DNA of 64,000 nucleotides. It comes from JAUIET01 sp045106985 (GTDB lineage: Bacteria > Pseudomonadota > Gammaproteobacteria > Pseudomonadales > JAUIET01). The position numbers and the translations under genes were made by a program. Positions within the stretch are counted from its first letter, which is position 1. Each line of letters opens with the position of its first letter. Below are positions 52,170 through 60,999 of this stretch, piece after piece. Where the stretch lies: assembly GCA_045106985.1 (NCBI GenBank), contig JBGCFQ010000009.1:248001-312000 (forward strand), read 5' to 3'. The notes under the pieces were generated by a model, which did no database searches, was not told where the DNA came from, and saw nothing but the letters and a program-made list of their open reading frames with translations.

Positions 52170-53597
52170 ATGAAACTATCGATCCCTGATTTTTCCAACC
52201 AGCGCGTTCTGGTTGTTGGCGACCTTATGCTGGACCGCTACTGGACTGGCCCAACGTCACGCATCTCACCGGAAGCGCCGGTACCGGTCACCAGAGTGGA
52301 CGAAGAATTTGAGCGCCCAGGCGGGGCGGGTAACGTTGCGCTTAACATCAGTTCTTTGGCGGCCAAGGCCACCTTAATGGGCTATGTTGGTAACGACGAA
52401 GCCGCCGAATTGTTAAGCGGCAGTTTGCTTACAGCTGAGGTTAATTGTCGTTTCCAAACGCTCGAAGGGCAACGTACGGTCACCAAGTTGCGGGTCTTAA
52501 GTCGTGGTCAGCAGTTAATTCGGCTCGATTTTGAAACAGGCTTTGAGCAGGCAAATAGCGAGGCGCTTGAGGCTGATTTCGCGGCGCAGCTGCCGCATGT
52601 TGGCGCCGTTGTATTGTCAGATTACGGCAAGGGCACCTTAGCTCATCCGCAAGCATTGATTCAAGCGGCCCGTGCCGCAGGTGTACCCGTGTTGGTAGAC
52701 CCTAAAGGCAGCGACTTTAGCAAGTATCAGCGAGCCACGCTGATAACACCCAATCAGGCAGAGTTTGAAGCCGTGGTAGGTGTTTGTGACTCGGACGAGG
52801 ACTTGCTCAACAAAGGCGAGCACTTGCGCCAGCGGTTACAGTTGGACGCACTGCTTGTAACCCGCAGCGAGCGAGGCATGGTGCTTTTTGAAGCAGGCAA
52901 GCCAGCCGTTACCCTACCTACTCGAGCGCAAGAGGTGTTTGACGTTACCGGCGCGGGCGACACAGTGATCGGCACTTTGGCCACCGCCATTGCTGCTGGG
53001 GAGAGCTTTGAAAGCGCGATGCAGCTAGCGAACTTGGCGGCTGGTGTTGTTGTTGGCAAAATCGGTACTGCCACCGCAAGTGTGCCAGAACTGCAGCAAG
53101 CGATGCTTGCACATGAACCATTACAACGCGGTGTAAATACCGAAGACCGCTTACTTGAAACACTTTTGATTGCCAAAGCTAATGGCGAGAGAATTGTAAT
53201 GACCAATGGCTGCTTCGACATTTTGCATGCAGGTCATGTTGCCTATCTTTCAAATGCGGCTGAACTCGGCGATCGCTTAATTGTTGCCGTGAATGACGAC
53301 GATTCTGTGCGTCGTCTTAAAGGCGAAGACCGCCCGGTAAATGGCGTACAGCAACGCATGGCTGTATTGTCTGGCCTGGAAAGTGTTGATTGGGTTATAC
53401 CGTTCAGTGAAGACACGCCAGCGCGAATCATCGCGAGGCTATTACCCGATGTGTTAGTGAAGGGTGGAGATTATGTGCCCGAAGACATTGCCGGTGGTGA
53501 TGCTGTGATTGCCAATGGCGGTGACGTTCAGGTGCTGCAATTTATCGATGGCCTGTCCACTTCCGCCATCATCTCAGCTATCAAGAAAAGGCTTTAG
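52170..53597 (+). CDS. hldE: Bifunctional heptose-7-phosphate kinase / heptose-1-phosphate adenylyltransferase
   Basis: Makes ADP-D-glycero-beta-D-manno-heptose for the LPS inner core. 475 residues from the ATG at 52170, whose first residues MKLSIPDF match E. coli MKVTLPEF; a second ATG at 52161 is nine bases earlier. The N-terminal ribokinase-like domain (1-320) has VGDLMLDRYWTGPTSRISPEAPVPV and the catalytic TGAGDTVIG. The C-terminal cytidylyltransferase-like domain begins at MTNGCFDILHAGH (about 344-356) with the HxGH motif. No truncation. hldD follows after 3 bp. Confidence 0.97.
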   Translation: MKLSIPDFSNQRVLVVGDLMLDRYWTGPTSRISPEAPVPVTRVDEEFERPGGAGNVALNISSLAAKATLMGYVGNDEAAELLSGSLLTAEVNCRFQTLEGQRTVTKLRVLSRGQQLIRLDFETGFEQANSEALEADFAAQLPHVGAVVLSDYGKGTLAHPQALIQAARAAGVPVLVDPKGSDFSKYQRATLITPNQAEFEAVVGVCDSDEDLLNKGEHLRQRLQLDALLVTRSERGMVLFEAGKPAVTLPTRAQEVFDVTGAGDTVIGTLATAIAAGESFESAMQLANLAAGVVVGKIGTATASVPELQQAMLAHEPLQRGVNTEDRLLETLLIAKANGERIVMTNGCFDILHAGHVAYLSNAAELGDRLIVAVNDDDSVRRLKGEDRPVNGVQQRMAVLSGLESVDWVIPFSEDTPARIIARLLPDVLVKGGDYVPEDIAGGDAVIANGGDVQVLQFIDGLSTSAIISAIKKRL

Positions 53598-53600
53598 TAC

Positions 53601-54563
53601 ATGCTCGATTATACCAACATGTTAGTGGTTACCGGTGGCGCCGGTTTTATCGGCAGCAACTTGGTGAAAGCTCTCAATACTCAGGGCCGAACTGACATCA
53701 TTGTGGTTGATGATCTCAGCGATGGTCATAAGTTCGTCAACTTGGCCGACTGCCAAATAGCAGACTACATTGATTTTGCAGATTTTCTCAGCGGAATAGA
53801 AAAGGGTGACTTTTCTTCTGTTGCGGCCATCTTTCATCAGGGCGCCTGCTCGGCCACCACCGAGTGGGACGGTCGCTATATGATGAAAAATAATTTCGAA
53901 TATTCGAAAAGCCTGCTGCATCACTGTTTGAAACACGCAATTCAGTTTATTTATGCATCCAGTGCGGCAGTTTATGGTGGCAATCAAACATTTGTAGAGC
54001 AGCCCGACAATGAGAAACCGCTTAACGTGTATGGCTATTCAAAACTCTTGTTTGACCAATACGTTCGACGAGTAGTAGATCTACAAAAACCGTATTGCCA
54101 GGTGGCAGGCCTTCGGTACTTCAATGTTTATGGGCCGCGTGAGCAACACAAAGGCAGTATGGCCAGTGTGGCTTACCACTTGCATGGGCAGTTAAAGAAA
54201 GGCGACACAGTAAAATTGTTTGAAGGCAGCGGTGGCTATGGTGCCGGCGAGCAACGCCGCGATTTTGTTTATGTTGAAGACGTAGTAGCAGTCAATTTGT
54301 GGCTGCTAGCCAATGCGGATGTCTGCGGCATATTTAATGTGGGCAGTGGGCGCAGTCAAACCTTTAATGATGTTGCAAACGCGGTGCTGGCCTTTAACGG
54401 TCGTGGCGAAATTAACTTCATCCCTTTTCCGCCGGGCCTCAAAGATGCTTACCAAAGTTTTACTGAGGCAAATATTGATCAGTTACGTGCAGCCGGTTAC
54501 AGCGAGCCGTTTAAAACGGTAGAGCAAGGCGTTGCGGATTATCTAGCGTGGCTCGACGCCTAA
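53601..54563 (+). CDS. hldD: ADP-L-glycero-D-manno-heptose 6-epimerase
   Basis: 320-residue extended SDR that converts the HldE product to ADP-L,D-heptose. It has TGGAGFIGSN for NADP(H), VVDDLSDG after beta 2, the QGACSATTEWDG stretch typical of HldD, SSAAVYGG with catalytic Ser, Tyr-x3-Lys in YGYSKLLFD, and YFNVYGPREQHKG. It starts 3 bp after hldE and ends 3 bp before the convergent heptosyltransferase stop. The N-terminus carries six extra residues (MLDYTN) relative to E. coli, so a start at 53619 is possible. Confidence 0.97.
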   Translation: MLDYTNMLVVTGGAGFIGSNLVKALNTQGRTDIIVVDDLSDGHKFVNLADCQIADYIDFADFLSGIEKGDFSSVAAIFHQGACSATTEWDGRYMMKNNFEYSKSLLHHCLKHAIQFIYASSAAVYGGNQTFVEQPDNEKPLNVYGYSKLLFDQYVRRVVDLQKPYCQVAGLRYFNVYGPREQHKGSMASVAYHLHGQLKKGDTVKLFEGSGGYGAGEQRRDFVYVEDVVAVNLWLLANADVCGIFNVGSGRSQTFNDVANAVLAFNGRGEINFIPFPPGLKDAYQSFTEANIDQLRAAGYSEPFKTVEQGVADYLAWLDA

Positions 54564-54566
54564 GCA

Positions 54567-55658
54567 TCAGTGGTCGGTTAGAATCAGGTCAATTTTTTCC
54601 ACTACATCAACCACGCTTATTTCTGACATAACTAGCGCGTGCCGAACTCGCTGACCCCATGGTACTTGGCTAACTGCTTTGTTCATATGTGACTGTAAAG
54701 CCTGCGGGTACTTGTTTACCGTAAGATTCTGCCAACGATATGGGCCGGTGCGCTCAGGATTGCTGCTGGCATAAAGGCCAATGGTTGGAGTGTTGGCCAA
54801 GCTACCCATATGAGCTGGGCCAGTATCAGGTGCAATCATCAGCTTTGCGCCTTCAATAATTGAATACAGTTCGGGCAAGCTTGTTTTTCCAACCAGATTA
54901 ATCAGTCGCACCTCACTGTGTGCTTCAATCTCAGCCGCAAAGCTACGCTCTATGGCGTCCGGCCCCCCGGTCAACACCGTCGTCAAACCACGCTCTGACA
55001 GCTGCTTTATAACGGCAGGATAATAGCTGGCAGGCCAATTACGCCAGTTATTCTTGCGGGCACTGCTGCAGGCATTAATAACGGCATAAGCTTTAACGGC
55101 CTCAGGTGTTTTAGAGTCAGAGTATGAGCCAGCTAACTTCTTAGCCGCCTCATTGCGTATGTCTTCAGGTACGGCAAATCGCCAGTTTAACTCGCCAGCG
55201 GGAACACCAAGTGCTTTGGCGAAACCCAGGAAGCCTTGTAATACATGTTGATTTGCGTCAGCAGCAATCCTTTGGTTGCTGAACAACCATTGATAATCAA
55301 TGGCTCTGCTTTTATCAAAGCCGAGTTTTATCGGTGCTGGTATGCATAAGGCTAAGGAACTAGCGCGTAAAGCCGCTTGCATATGCAGCAGAACATCAAA
55401 CTGACGTTTCTTCATTAACTGTCGAAAGTGGTTCCAGGCCTGCCATCCGTCGCGCTTGTTAAAAATGATAAACTCTACACCATCAACATAGCGCATAAGC
55501 TGGTGCTCAGCCTTGCCTATCACCCAAGTAATTTTGCACAGTGGCCAATGACGCTGTATTGCGCGCACAATTGGCACCATATGCGTAGTGTCGCCGATGG
55601 CCGACAAGCGCAAAATACACAGCGAGTGAGGCGGTTGTGACAGGGGTAAAGAAGACAT
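54567..55658 (-). CDS. Heptosyltransferase-family glycosyltransferase (GT9)
   Basis: 363-residue GT-B enzyme of family 9, expected to add heptose to Kdo or to the first heptose. Landmarks are the start ILRLSAIGDTTHMVPIVRAI, LHMQAALRASSLAL, INACSSARKNNWRNWPASYY in the linker and MIAPDTGPAHMGSLANTPTIGLYASSNPERTGPYRW near the C-terminus. I cannot tell WaaC from WaaF activity. Its start codon lies 22 bp inside the divergent kdkA gene. Confidence 0.9.
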   Translation of the reverse strand: MSSLPLSQPPHSLCILRLSAIGDTTHMVPIVRAIQRHWPLCKITWVIGKAEHQLMRYVDGVEFIIFNKRDGWQAWNHFRQLMKKRQFDVLLHMQAALRASSLALCIPAPIKLGFDKSRAIDYQWLFSNQRIAADANQHVLQGFLGFAKALGVPAGELNWRFAVPEDIRNEAAKKLAGSYSDSKTPEAVKAYAVINACSSARKNNWRNWPASYYPAVIKQLSERGLTTVLTGGPDAIERSFAAEIEAHSEVRLINLVGKTSLPELYSIIEGAKLMIAPDTGPAHMGSLANTPTIGLYASSNPERTGPYRWQNLTVNKYPQALQSHMNKAVSQVPWGQRVRHALVMSEISVVDVVEKIDLILTDH

Positions 55659-56413
55659 ACGAGCGTGATGGCGTTAAGGTCACAGAATTTGGTTGCAGCA
55701 ACGGCGCAACAAGTGAGTACATCCTAGCTAGTTCAAACAGCACTGTCGACCCTGTTCAGTTACGTGCGGCGTTGCAGAATATGCGTGGCAAACAGGGCGG
55801 CATGCATGATGAGCCAAACTCACCGGGTCGCGGTTCAGTGCAGAGATTCACGATGGGGCCGTTACAGTTAATTGCCAGACAATATCGGCGCGGTGGGCTT
55901 GTTGCGCGCGTAGCGACTAAATCGTATCTATGGACCGGATTAAAGCGTAGTCGCGCTTTTAGAGAGCTAAAGGTACTCGACTTCCTAACCCGGAAAGACG
56001 TTTCGGTTTGTACACCCGAAGCGGCGTGGGTGGTGCGTCATGGACCAGGGTATCAGGCCAGCTTGCTTACTCATTATGTGCCAAACTCGACTACGCTTGG
56101 ACAACAATTTGCAAACAATGAGTTAACCGAACAGACCTTGCGTGATGTTGGCCGACTGGTGAGGCAAATGCATGACCAGAGTGTGTACCACGCTGATCTT
56201 AACGCCCACAATATTCTCTGCAGCAGCGAAGGCTTGGTGTTGATTGATTTCGACCGCGGTGCTGTTAGAGCTGATTCAGGCGCTTGGATGCAAAACAATC
56301 TTCAGCGCTTAAAGCGATCGTTTGAAAAGCTGGCCACGCTGCATAATGTGTCTCTATCGGAACAAAACTGGCAAACTCTCATTAATGCCTACGAGTCAGG
56401 GTCTGGGCCTTAA
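55637..56413 (+). CDS. kdkA: 3-deoxy-D-manno-octulosonic acid (Kdo) kinase
   Basis: 258-residue kinase-like enzyme that phosphorylates the Kdo of lipid A-Kdo, an alternative to a second Kdo as in Haemophilus and Vibrio. Signs are the glycine-poor RGSVQRFTMGPLQLIARQYRRGGL, followed by LWTGLKRSRAFRELKVLDFL, the catalytic loop HADLNAHNIL and the metal-binding DFDRGAVR. Start is GTG at 55637, overlapping the divergent GT9 gene by 22 bp, so their 5' ends read through one another. Context in the LPS block supports the call. Confidence 0.92.
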   Translation: MTGVKKTYERDGVKVTEFGCSNGATSEYILASSNSTVDPVQLRAALQNMRGKQGGMHDEPNSPGRGSVQRFTMGPLQLIARQYRRGGLVARVATKSYLWTGLKRSRAFRELKVLDFLTRKDVSVCTPEAAWVVRHGPGYQASLLTHYVPNSTTLGQQFANNELTEQTLRDVGRLVRQMHDQSVYHADLNAHNILCSSEGLVLIDFDRGAVRADSGAWMQNNLQRLKRSFEKLATLHNVSLSEQNWQTLINAYESGSGP

Positions 56414-56469
56414 AATTCAGGAGCTAATGGCGAAGGTTATGCGCCGCAACCGCCAATATGGATTGCAAG

Positions 56470-58443
56470 CTAAGAGGCTTTGAAGGCAACCACCGAAGAT
56501 GATTCCTGCTTGTAACGGCCTTGGTACCATTTCACAAAATCGTTAGCAGCAACTGGTCGGCTGATGTAATAACCCTGCGCATAGTCACATTGCTCATCAC
56601 GCAAGAATTGAAGCTGATCTTCGGTTTCAACACCTTCTGCTACTACCTTCAGTTTCATCGAGTGACCCATGCTGATAATGGTGCGAGCAATCGCGGCGTC
56701 ATCTTTGTTGTGCGGTAGTTCGGTTACAAAATCGCGATCAATTTTTAAATGGTGCACAGGAAAGTGTTTCAGATAAGACAGTGACGAGTAACCCGTACCA
56801 AAATCGTCAATGGCTAGCTTAAGGCCGAACTCATTAAGCTCTTGCAGTAATTCAATGACCGTTTCACCCTTGTCCATAATGCCCGACTCAGTAATTTCAA
56901 GCTCAAGCTTACCTGGTGACATTCCCGCTGATAGCACAGTTCGTTTGATCGAGCTCACCAAGTCGGCGTTTTGAAATTGAACTGACGACAGGTTTACTGC
57001 AACAACTATGTCGCCCACACCTTGCTCGCGCCAGCTCACCTGTTGGCGACAGGCTTCATTTAATACCCAGTCACCCACCTCTATTATCAATCCGCACTCT
57101 TCTGCAATTGGCACGAATACATCGGGTGGTACAAAGCCGCGCTCTGGATGGTTCCAGCGTATCAATGCTTCTACGCCCTTAAGCTGCCCCGTATTAATGT
57201 CAATCAGTGGTTGATAGTGCAACTGGAAATGGTCGTCTATCAGACTAGCGGCAATGTCCTCTTGCATCCGTCTTTTCGACTGAACAGCTTCTTCCAGCTG
57301 CTGGTCAAATAGCCGGTACTGACCCAAGCCTGAATCCTTCGCTTGGTACAATGCGAAATCCGCCTTCTGCATCAGACTTTGAGTGTCGCTGGCGTCATCG
57401 GGGTAAAGTGCAATACCGATGCTTTGGCTGGTGCCGAAGGTGTTGTTCTCAAAACGAATCTTTTCAGACCCTTTTCGAATTAGTGAATGTGCAAAACGAC
57501 CTATAGACATTGAATCTTTAACGTTAGTTGCGACTATCGCGAATTCGTCTCCACCAAGGCGGGCAACTGTATCAGTGACGCGTGCTCTGTTTTGCAACTT
57601 GCGGGCTATTGCTTTTAGCAGTTCGTCGCCGGCCACGTGCCCATAGGAGTCGTTAACGTCTTTAAACTTATCAACGTCAACAATGATGAGCGCAAGACTC
57701 ACTCCTGTTCGATCGCACTGCGCGGTAGCTTCTGCCAAACGGAGGTTAAACAAAGTGCGATTGGCTAAGCCCGTCAAGTTGTCATAGTGCGCCAACTCCG
57801 TTAAATGAGTGGTGCTGGTGGCAACCTCGCGCCGCCAGATGGAGGTGCGGTTTAGCACCAGGGTCCACAATAGTGCAATTAGTGAAGCGATCGCGAAGGT
57901 AGAATTTTTAGCCTCTTCTTGTGACATTCTAACCGCTGCCCGATTAGACAATATACTGGCGTTCAAACGGTCATGTAACTCATAGCTCAGCTTGTTGTAA
58001 TCTCTTTTAAGCGTCTGATAGTGATCGGAATTCAGCAGAGCCTTTGCCTTACCCTGTGAGCCGGCCTGCAGTGACGCGAACACCAGATTTTCCACGGCGA
58101 CCAGGCGACCATTCACAGCTTCTATGTTTTCAACAACACTATTCGTCTTGCCCGTTGTAACGCCTTGCATGGCGTCCTTAAGCATGTTGCTGGTCATCGA
58201 GTGGCGTTCTTGCCACAAACCCATGGGGTCGTTAGTGTAAACCGCCATCTGGGCAGACATTGTTAGTACTTCGTTGTAGTAACGAATATCACCGGCCAGT
58301 TCTGAGAGCATTAAGTTGTTTCGAATGCTGCGTTGAACATCCTCATGTTGATCGGCTGTTTGAAAATGGCTGAACGCGAGGATCGCGACAGTTGCAACCA
58401 ACGCCGCAACAATACTTAACTCAGATTTATGTGTGCTATCCAT
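56470..58443 (-). CDS. Membrane GGDEF-EAL protein
   Basis: 657-residue protein with a periplasmic sensor between two helices (about 9-28 and 181-199), rich in helices like a four-helix bundle. The GGDEF domain (about 212-380) has intact GGDEF (297-301), DNLTGLANR, and an RxxD I-site (288-291). The EAL domain (about 395-645) has VEALIRWNHPERG, IDDFGTGYSSLSYL and KIDRDFV. Both activities could be functional. No HAMP domain is obvious between TM2 and GGDEF. Confidence 0.93.
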   Translation of the reverse strand: MDSTHKSELSIVAALVATVAILAFSHFQTADQHEDVQRSIRNNLMLSELAGDIRYYNEVLTMSAQMAVYTNDPMGLWQERHSMTSNMLKDAMQGVTTGKTNSVVENIEAVNGRLVAVENLVFASLQAGSQGKAKALLNSDHYQTLKRDYNKLSYELHDRLNASILSNRAAVRMSQEEAKNSTFAIASLIALLWTLVLNRTSIWRREVATSTTHLTELAHYDNLTGLANRTLFNLRLAEATAQCDRTGVSLALIIVDVDKFKDVNDSYGHVAGDELLKAIARKLQNRARVTDTVARLGGDEFAIVATNVKDSMSIGRFAHSLIRKGSEKIRFENNTFGTSQSIGIALYPDDASDTQSLMQKADFALYQAKDSGLGQYRLFDQQLEEAVQSKRRMQEDIAASLIDDHFQLHYQPLIDINTGQLKGVEALIRWNHPERGFVPPDVFVPIAEECGLIIEVGDWVLNEACRQQVSWREQGVGDIVVAVNLSSVQFQNADLVSSIKRTVLSAGMSPGKLELEITESGIMDKGETVIELLQELNEFGLKLAIDDFGTGYSSLSYLKHFPVHHLKIDRDFVTELPHNKDDAAIARTIISMGHSMKLKVVAEGVETEDQLQFLRDEQCDYAQGYYISRPVAANDFVKWYQGRYKQESSSVVAFKAS

Positions 58444-58705
58444 GCGCGCAACAAGTGTAATTTCCCTCCACTGAATTGTAGGAAAAATATCACACTACGA
58501 CGAACATTTACGTTTCGCTGAAACCAGGGTAGCCCAAGCCCTGGTGCGACTAACTGAACATAAAACCATTGAAAATCAAGCAATAGCATTTGCAGTACTT
58601 GTACACCGCGATTTCAGTCAAACTTTTGACGACGATATTGCCGCCAAACGGTAGCTTGTTTTGTGACTCCGTAAGCCGGCTTTCGTTGGGCGCTGATTAC
58701 AACGT

Positions 58706-59800
58706 TCACGCCGCGTTAAGCGGCTTACTAATCTCGGCCCAATCTATATCGTAATCGTCAGGCATATGTTCAAATTCCAGAATGCCTAGCTCTTCAAATT
58801 TTGGTCTAACGGCATCGGTTAATAGGCCAATGCGACGCAAATTGGGCACTATTTTAGAAAACAGCAAATTCCTGAATTGGCTGATAAGGGGGCCACGCAA
58901 GTACAGTTCACGCGCCTCGGCAACGTCCCAACCAAAATGTTCGAAAACCCCAGTGGGAATCAATCGCTCACGCGCAACCACACAGGCCTCGTAGGCAAAC
59001 ATTGCCCGGTCTTCCTTCTCATCCTCGGTCAGGGTCTTCACAAAGGCTTCAAGATAGTTGACGCCAAAAGTGACATGGCGTGCTTCATCGCGAATAACGT
59101 AATGCAGTAACTCGCCGACAACAGAGCCTTCAGAAATCGATTTCATGGTAGTAAAGGCCGACAGCGCAAAGCCCTCTATAACTAACTGCATACCAATAAA
59201 TTTCAGGTCCCAGCGAGGGTCCGTGAGAATTTTATCAAGTAGGTATTTCAAGCTCGGATCAACCGGGTAGCAGTGCCCAACCCGTGTTTGAATCAGTTTA
59301 TTGAATGCCTCTACATGACGAGCCTCATCAAAGGTTTGCGACGCTGCGTACATTTTGGCGTTAAAGCTAGGTGCGCAGCAGGTCAGTTGCGAAGCAACCA
59401 GCAATGCTCCTTGCTCGCCGTGTAGAAACTGAGATAAGGTCCAGGCATTCATGTGGTGGTTAACTTCTTTTTTGCCTTCCTCGCTGAGCGCAGCGTAAGG
59501 ACCATACTCCTCAAAGGTATTCAGGTCAGGCGCTAAGTGCTCCTGCATCGGCAAGCTCCAGTCGATATCAACTTCAGCATTCCAGTTCAATTGCTTACCC
59601 AGCTCGTAAAGCTTCTTAATCCGGTCGTCCTGTACGCTATAGTCCCAGTTATAGCTGCCGGTAAGCGGTGTATTAAATATTTCAACAATGTGTTGAACAT
59701 CGCCAGCCGTCAGTTGCGGATCGTCAGCTTGCTTGTAACTGTCGTAATTTGGAAATTCGACCACTTCTTTAGGTGGGTTTTCTACGCGCTTGATGTCCAT
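58706..59800 (-). CDS. Ferritin-like diiron protein
   Basis: 364-residue cytoplasmic protein with a diiron four-helix bundle. Predicted ligands are Glu129 (FLHGEQGALL), Glu159-x2-His162 (FDEARHVEAF), Glu209 (VIEGFAL) and Glu239-x2-His242 (RDEARHVTFG), the E / ExxH / E / ExxH pattern of ribonucleotide reductase R2-like and acyl-ACP/AurF-type oxygenases. It lacks a thioredoxin-type reductase domain. Substrate unknown. It is divergent from an AraC-type regulator, perhaps its activator. Confidence 0.85.
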   Translation of the reverse strand: MDIKRVENPPKEVVEFPNYDSYKQADDPQLTAGDVQHIVEIFNTPLTGSYNWDYSVQDDRIKKLYELGKQLNWNAEVDIDWSLPMQEHLAPDLNTFEEYGPYAALSEEGKKEVNHHMNAWTLSQFLHGEQGALLVASQLTCCAPSFNAKMYAASQTFDEARHVEAFNKLIQTRVGHCYPVDPSLKYLLDKILTDPRWDLKFIGMQLVIEGFALSAFTTMKSISEGSVVGELLHYVIRDEARHVTFGVNYLEAFVKTLTEDEKEDRAMFAYEACVVARERLIPTGVFEHFGWDVAEARELYLRGPLISQFRNLLFSKIVPNLRRIGLLTDAVRPKFEELGILEFEHMPDDYDIDWAEISKPLNAA

Positions 59801-59916
59801 GTGTCTATCCCGTTGCCATCTCTTATCAGTTCCTGATTAAGAATACGCTTGCAAGAACCTACAACAAGGTGATTCAATGCCTATATAGCGTCATTTCAGG
59901 ACATGGTGATATTTTC

Positions 59917-60930
59917 ATGCATTTGGGTTCACAGAACTTCATACCCGGTATAAACGGTGCGGCACGTATTGTTCTCTTGCGTTTGCTCGAACAACGTGGC
60001 GTGAGTGTGCAGCAGTTGTGTGAGAACACAGATTTTCGTCCAGATGAAATATCGGACGTTAACCACGTTATGCCGATGGATCAGTTTGAGATGTTGCTGA
60101 TACAAGCGCTGCGTCTTACGTCCAGCCCCGATTTACTGCTGCGTTATGGTCAGGAAATTAGTCTAGCCACACTCGGCGTTCTTGGTTATGCGTTCTTATG
60201 TTGCGCGAACTTGCGCGAGTTGCTTGAACTATTGCTGCGATATCATCGGTTGTTGTCGCCAGAGTGCGACATTCGCTACGCAGAAGAAGGGTCACTTGTC
60301 CGCATTACATTGCATAAGGGGTTGTTGGGTCGCAAGGTTAAGTCAGTAGACAGTGAGATATTCTTTTCGGCGGCAAGCAAGGTGTTTGAAAGCCTCTTCA
60401 ATCCTTCCAGTTTACAGTTGCACGTTGAGTTTTCACATGCAGACCCTTTGTACCAGTCTGCCTATCATGAAGTGTTTGGTTCCTCGGTTAAATTTAATGC
60501 GCCGAGCAATAGTTTGTATTGCAGCGCAGAGCTATTGGATGAAGAGATCCATTTCGCCGATCCCACCATGAAGATTATTTACCAACAGCAATGTGACGCT
60601 ATGCTGGCGCGACTCGATCAGGGGCGCTATAGCGTGCGGGTTCAGCAATTACTATTAGAGCGCCCAGGTCATTTCCCGGGTATTGAGCTTGCTGCCGATA
60701 GCATGAAGATAGGCTCGCGCACACTGCGGCGGCGCCTGGCCGGTGAAAACACGACTTATAAGCAGCTGGTGCAAGATGTGCGCTGCCAGCTGGCCGAAGA
60801 ATATCTGCGCGACAGCCCTTTGTCTATTCAGGAAATAGCAGATATGTTAGGTTATTCGGATGTCGCAAATTTTAGACGTGCCTTTATAGCCTGGAAAGGC
60901 ATGTCGCCCGCCAATTTTAGATCGTCATGA
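59917..60930 (+). CDS. AraC-family transcriptional regulator
   Basis: 337-residue regulator. The N-terminal ligand domain (about 1-210) is of the arabinose-binding-like type used by OruR/ToxT-related regulators, with IPGINGAARIVLLRLLEQRGV and LGVLGYAFLCCANLRELLELLLRYHRL. The C-terminal AraC HTH (about 240-335) has SMKIGSRTLRRRLAGENTTYKQLVQDVR and EIADMLGYSDVANFRRAFIAWKGMSPANFR. ATG at 59917 is chosen; GTG 59869 is 16 codons upstream. Divergent from the diiron gene, with 116 bp between. Confidence 0.9.
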   Translation: MHLGSQNFIPGINGAARIVLLRLLEQRGVSVQQLCENTDFRPDEISDVNHVMPMDQFEMLLIQALRLTSSPDLLLRYGQEISLATLGVLGYAFLCCANLRELLELLLRYHRLLSPECDIRYAEEGSLVRITLHKGLLGRKVKSVDSEIFFSAASKVFESLFNPSSLQLHVEFSHADPLYQSAYHEVFGSSVKFNAPSNSLYCSAELLDEEIHFADPTMKIIYQQQCDAMLARLDQGRYSVRVQQLLLERPGHFPGIELAADSMKIGSRTLRRRLAGENTTYKQLVQDVRCQLAEEYLRDSPLSIQEIADMLGYSDVANFRRAFIAWKGMSPANFRSS

Positions 60931-60999
60931 TTTTAAGAATTTATTTCTCAGTCCCTCTCGACCTAATACAAGCTAAGTAACAACTACAAAGGTAAAACA

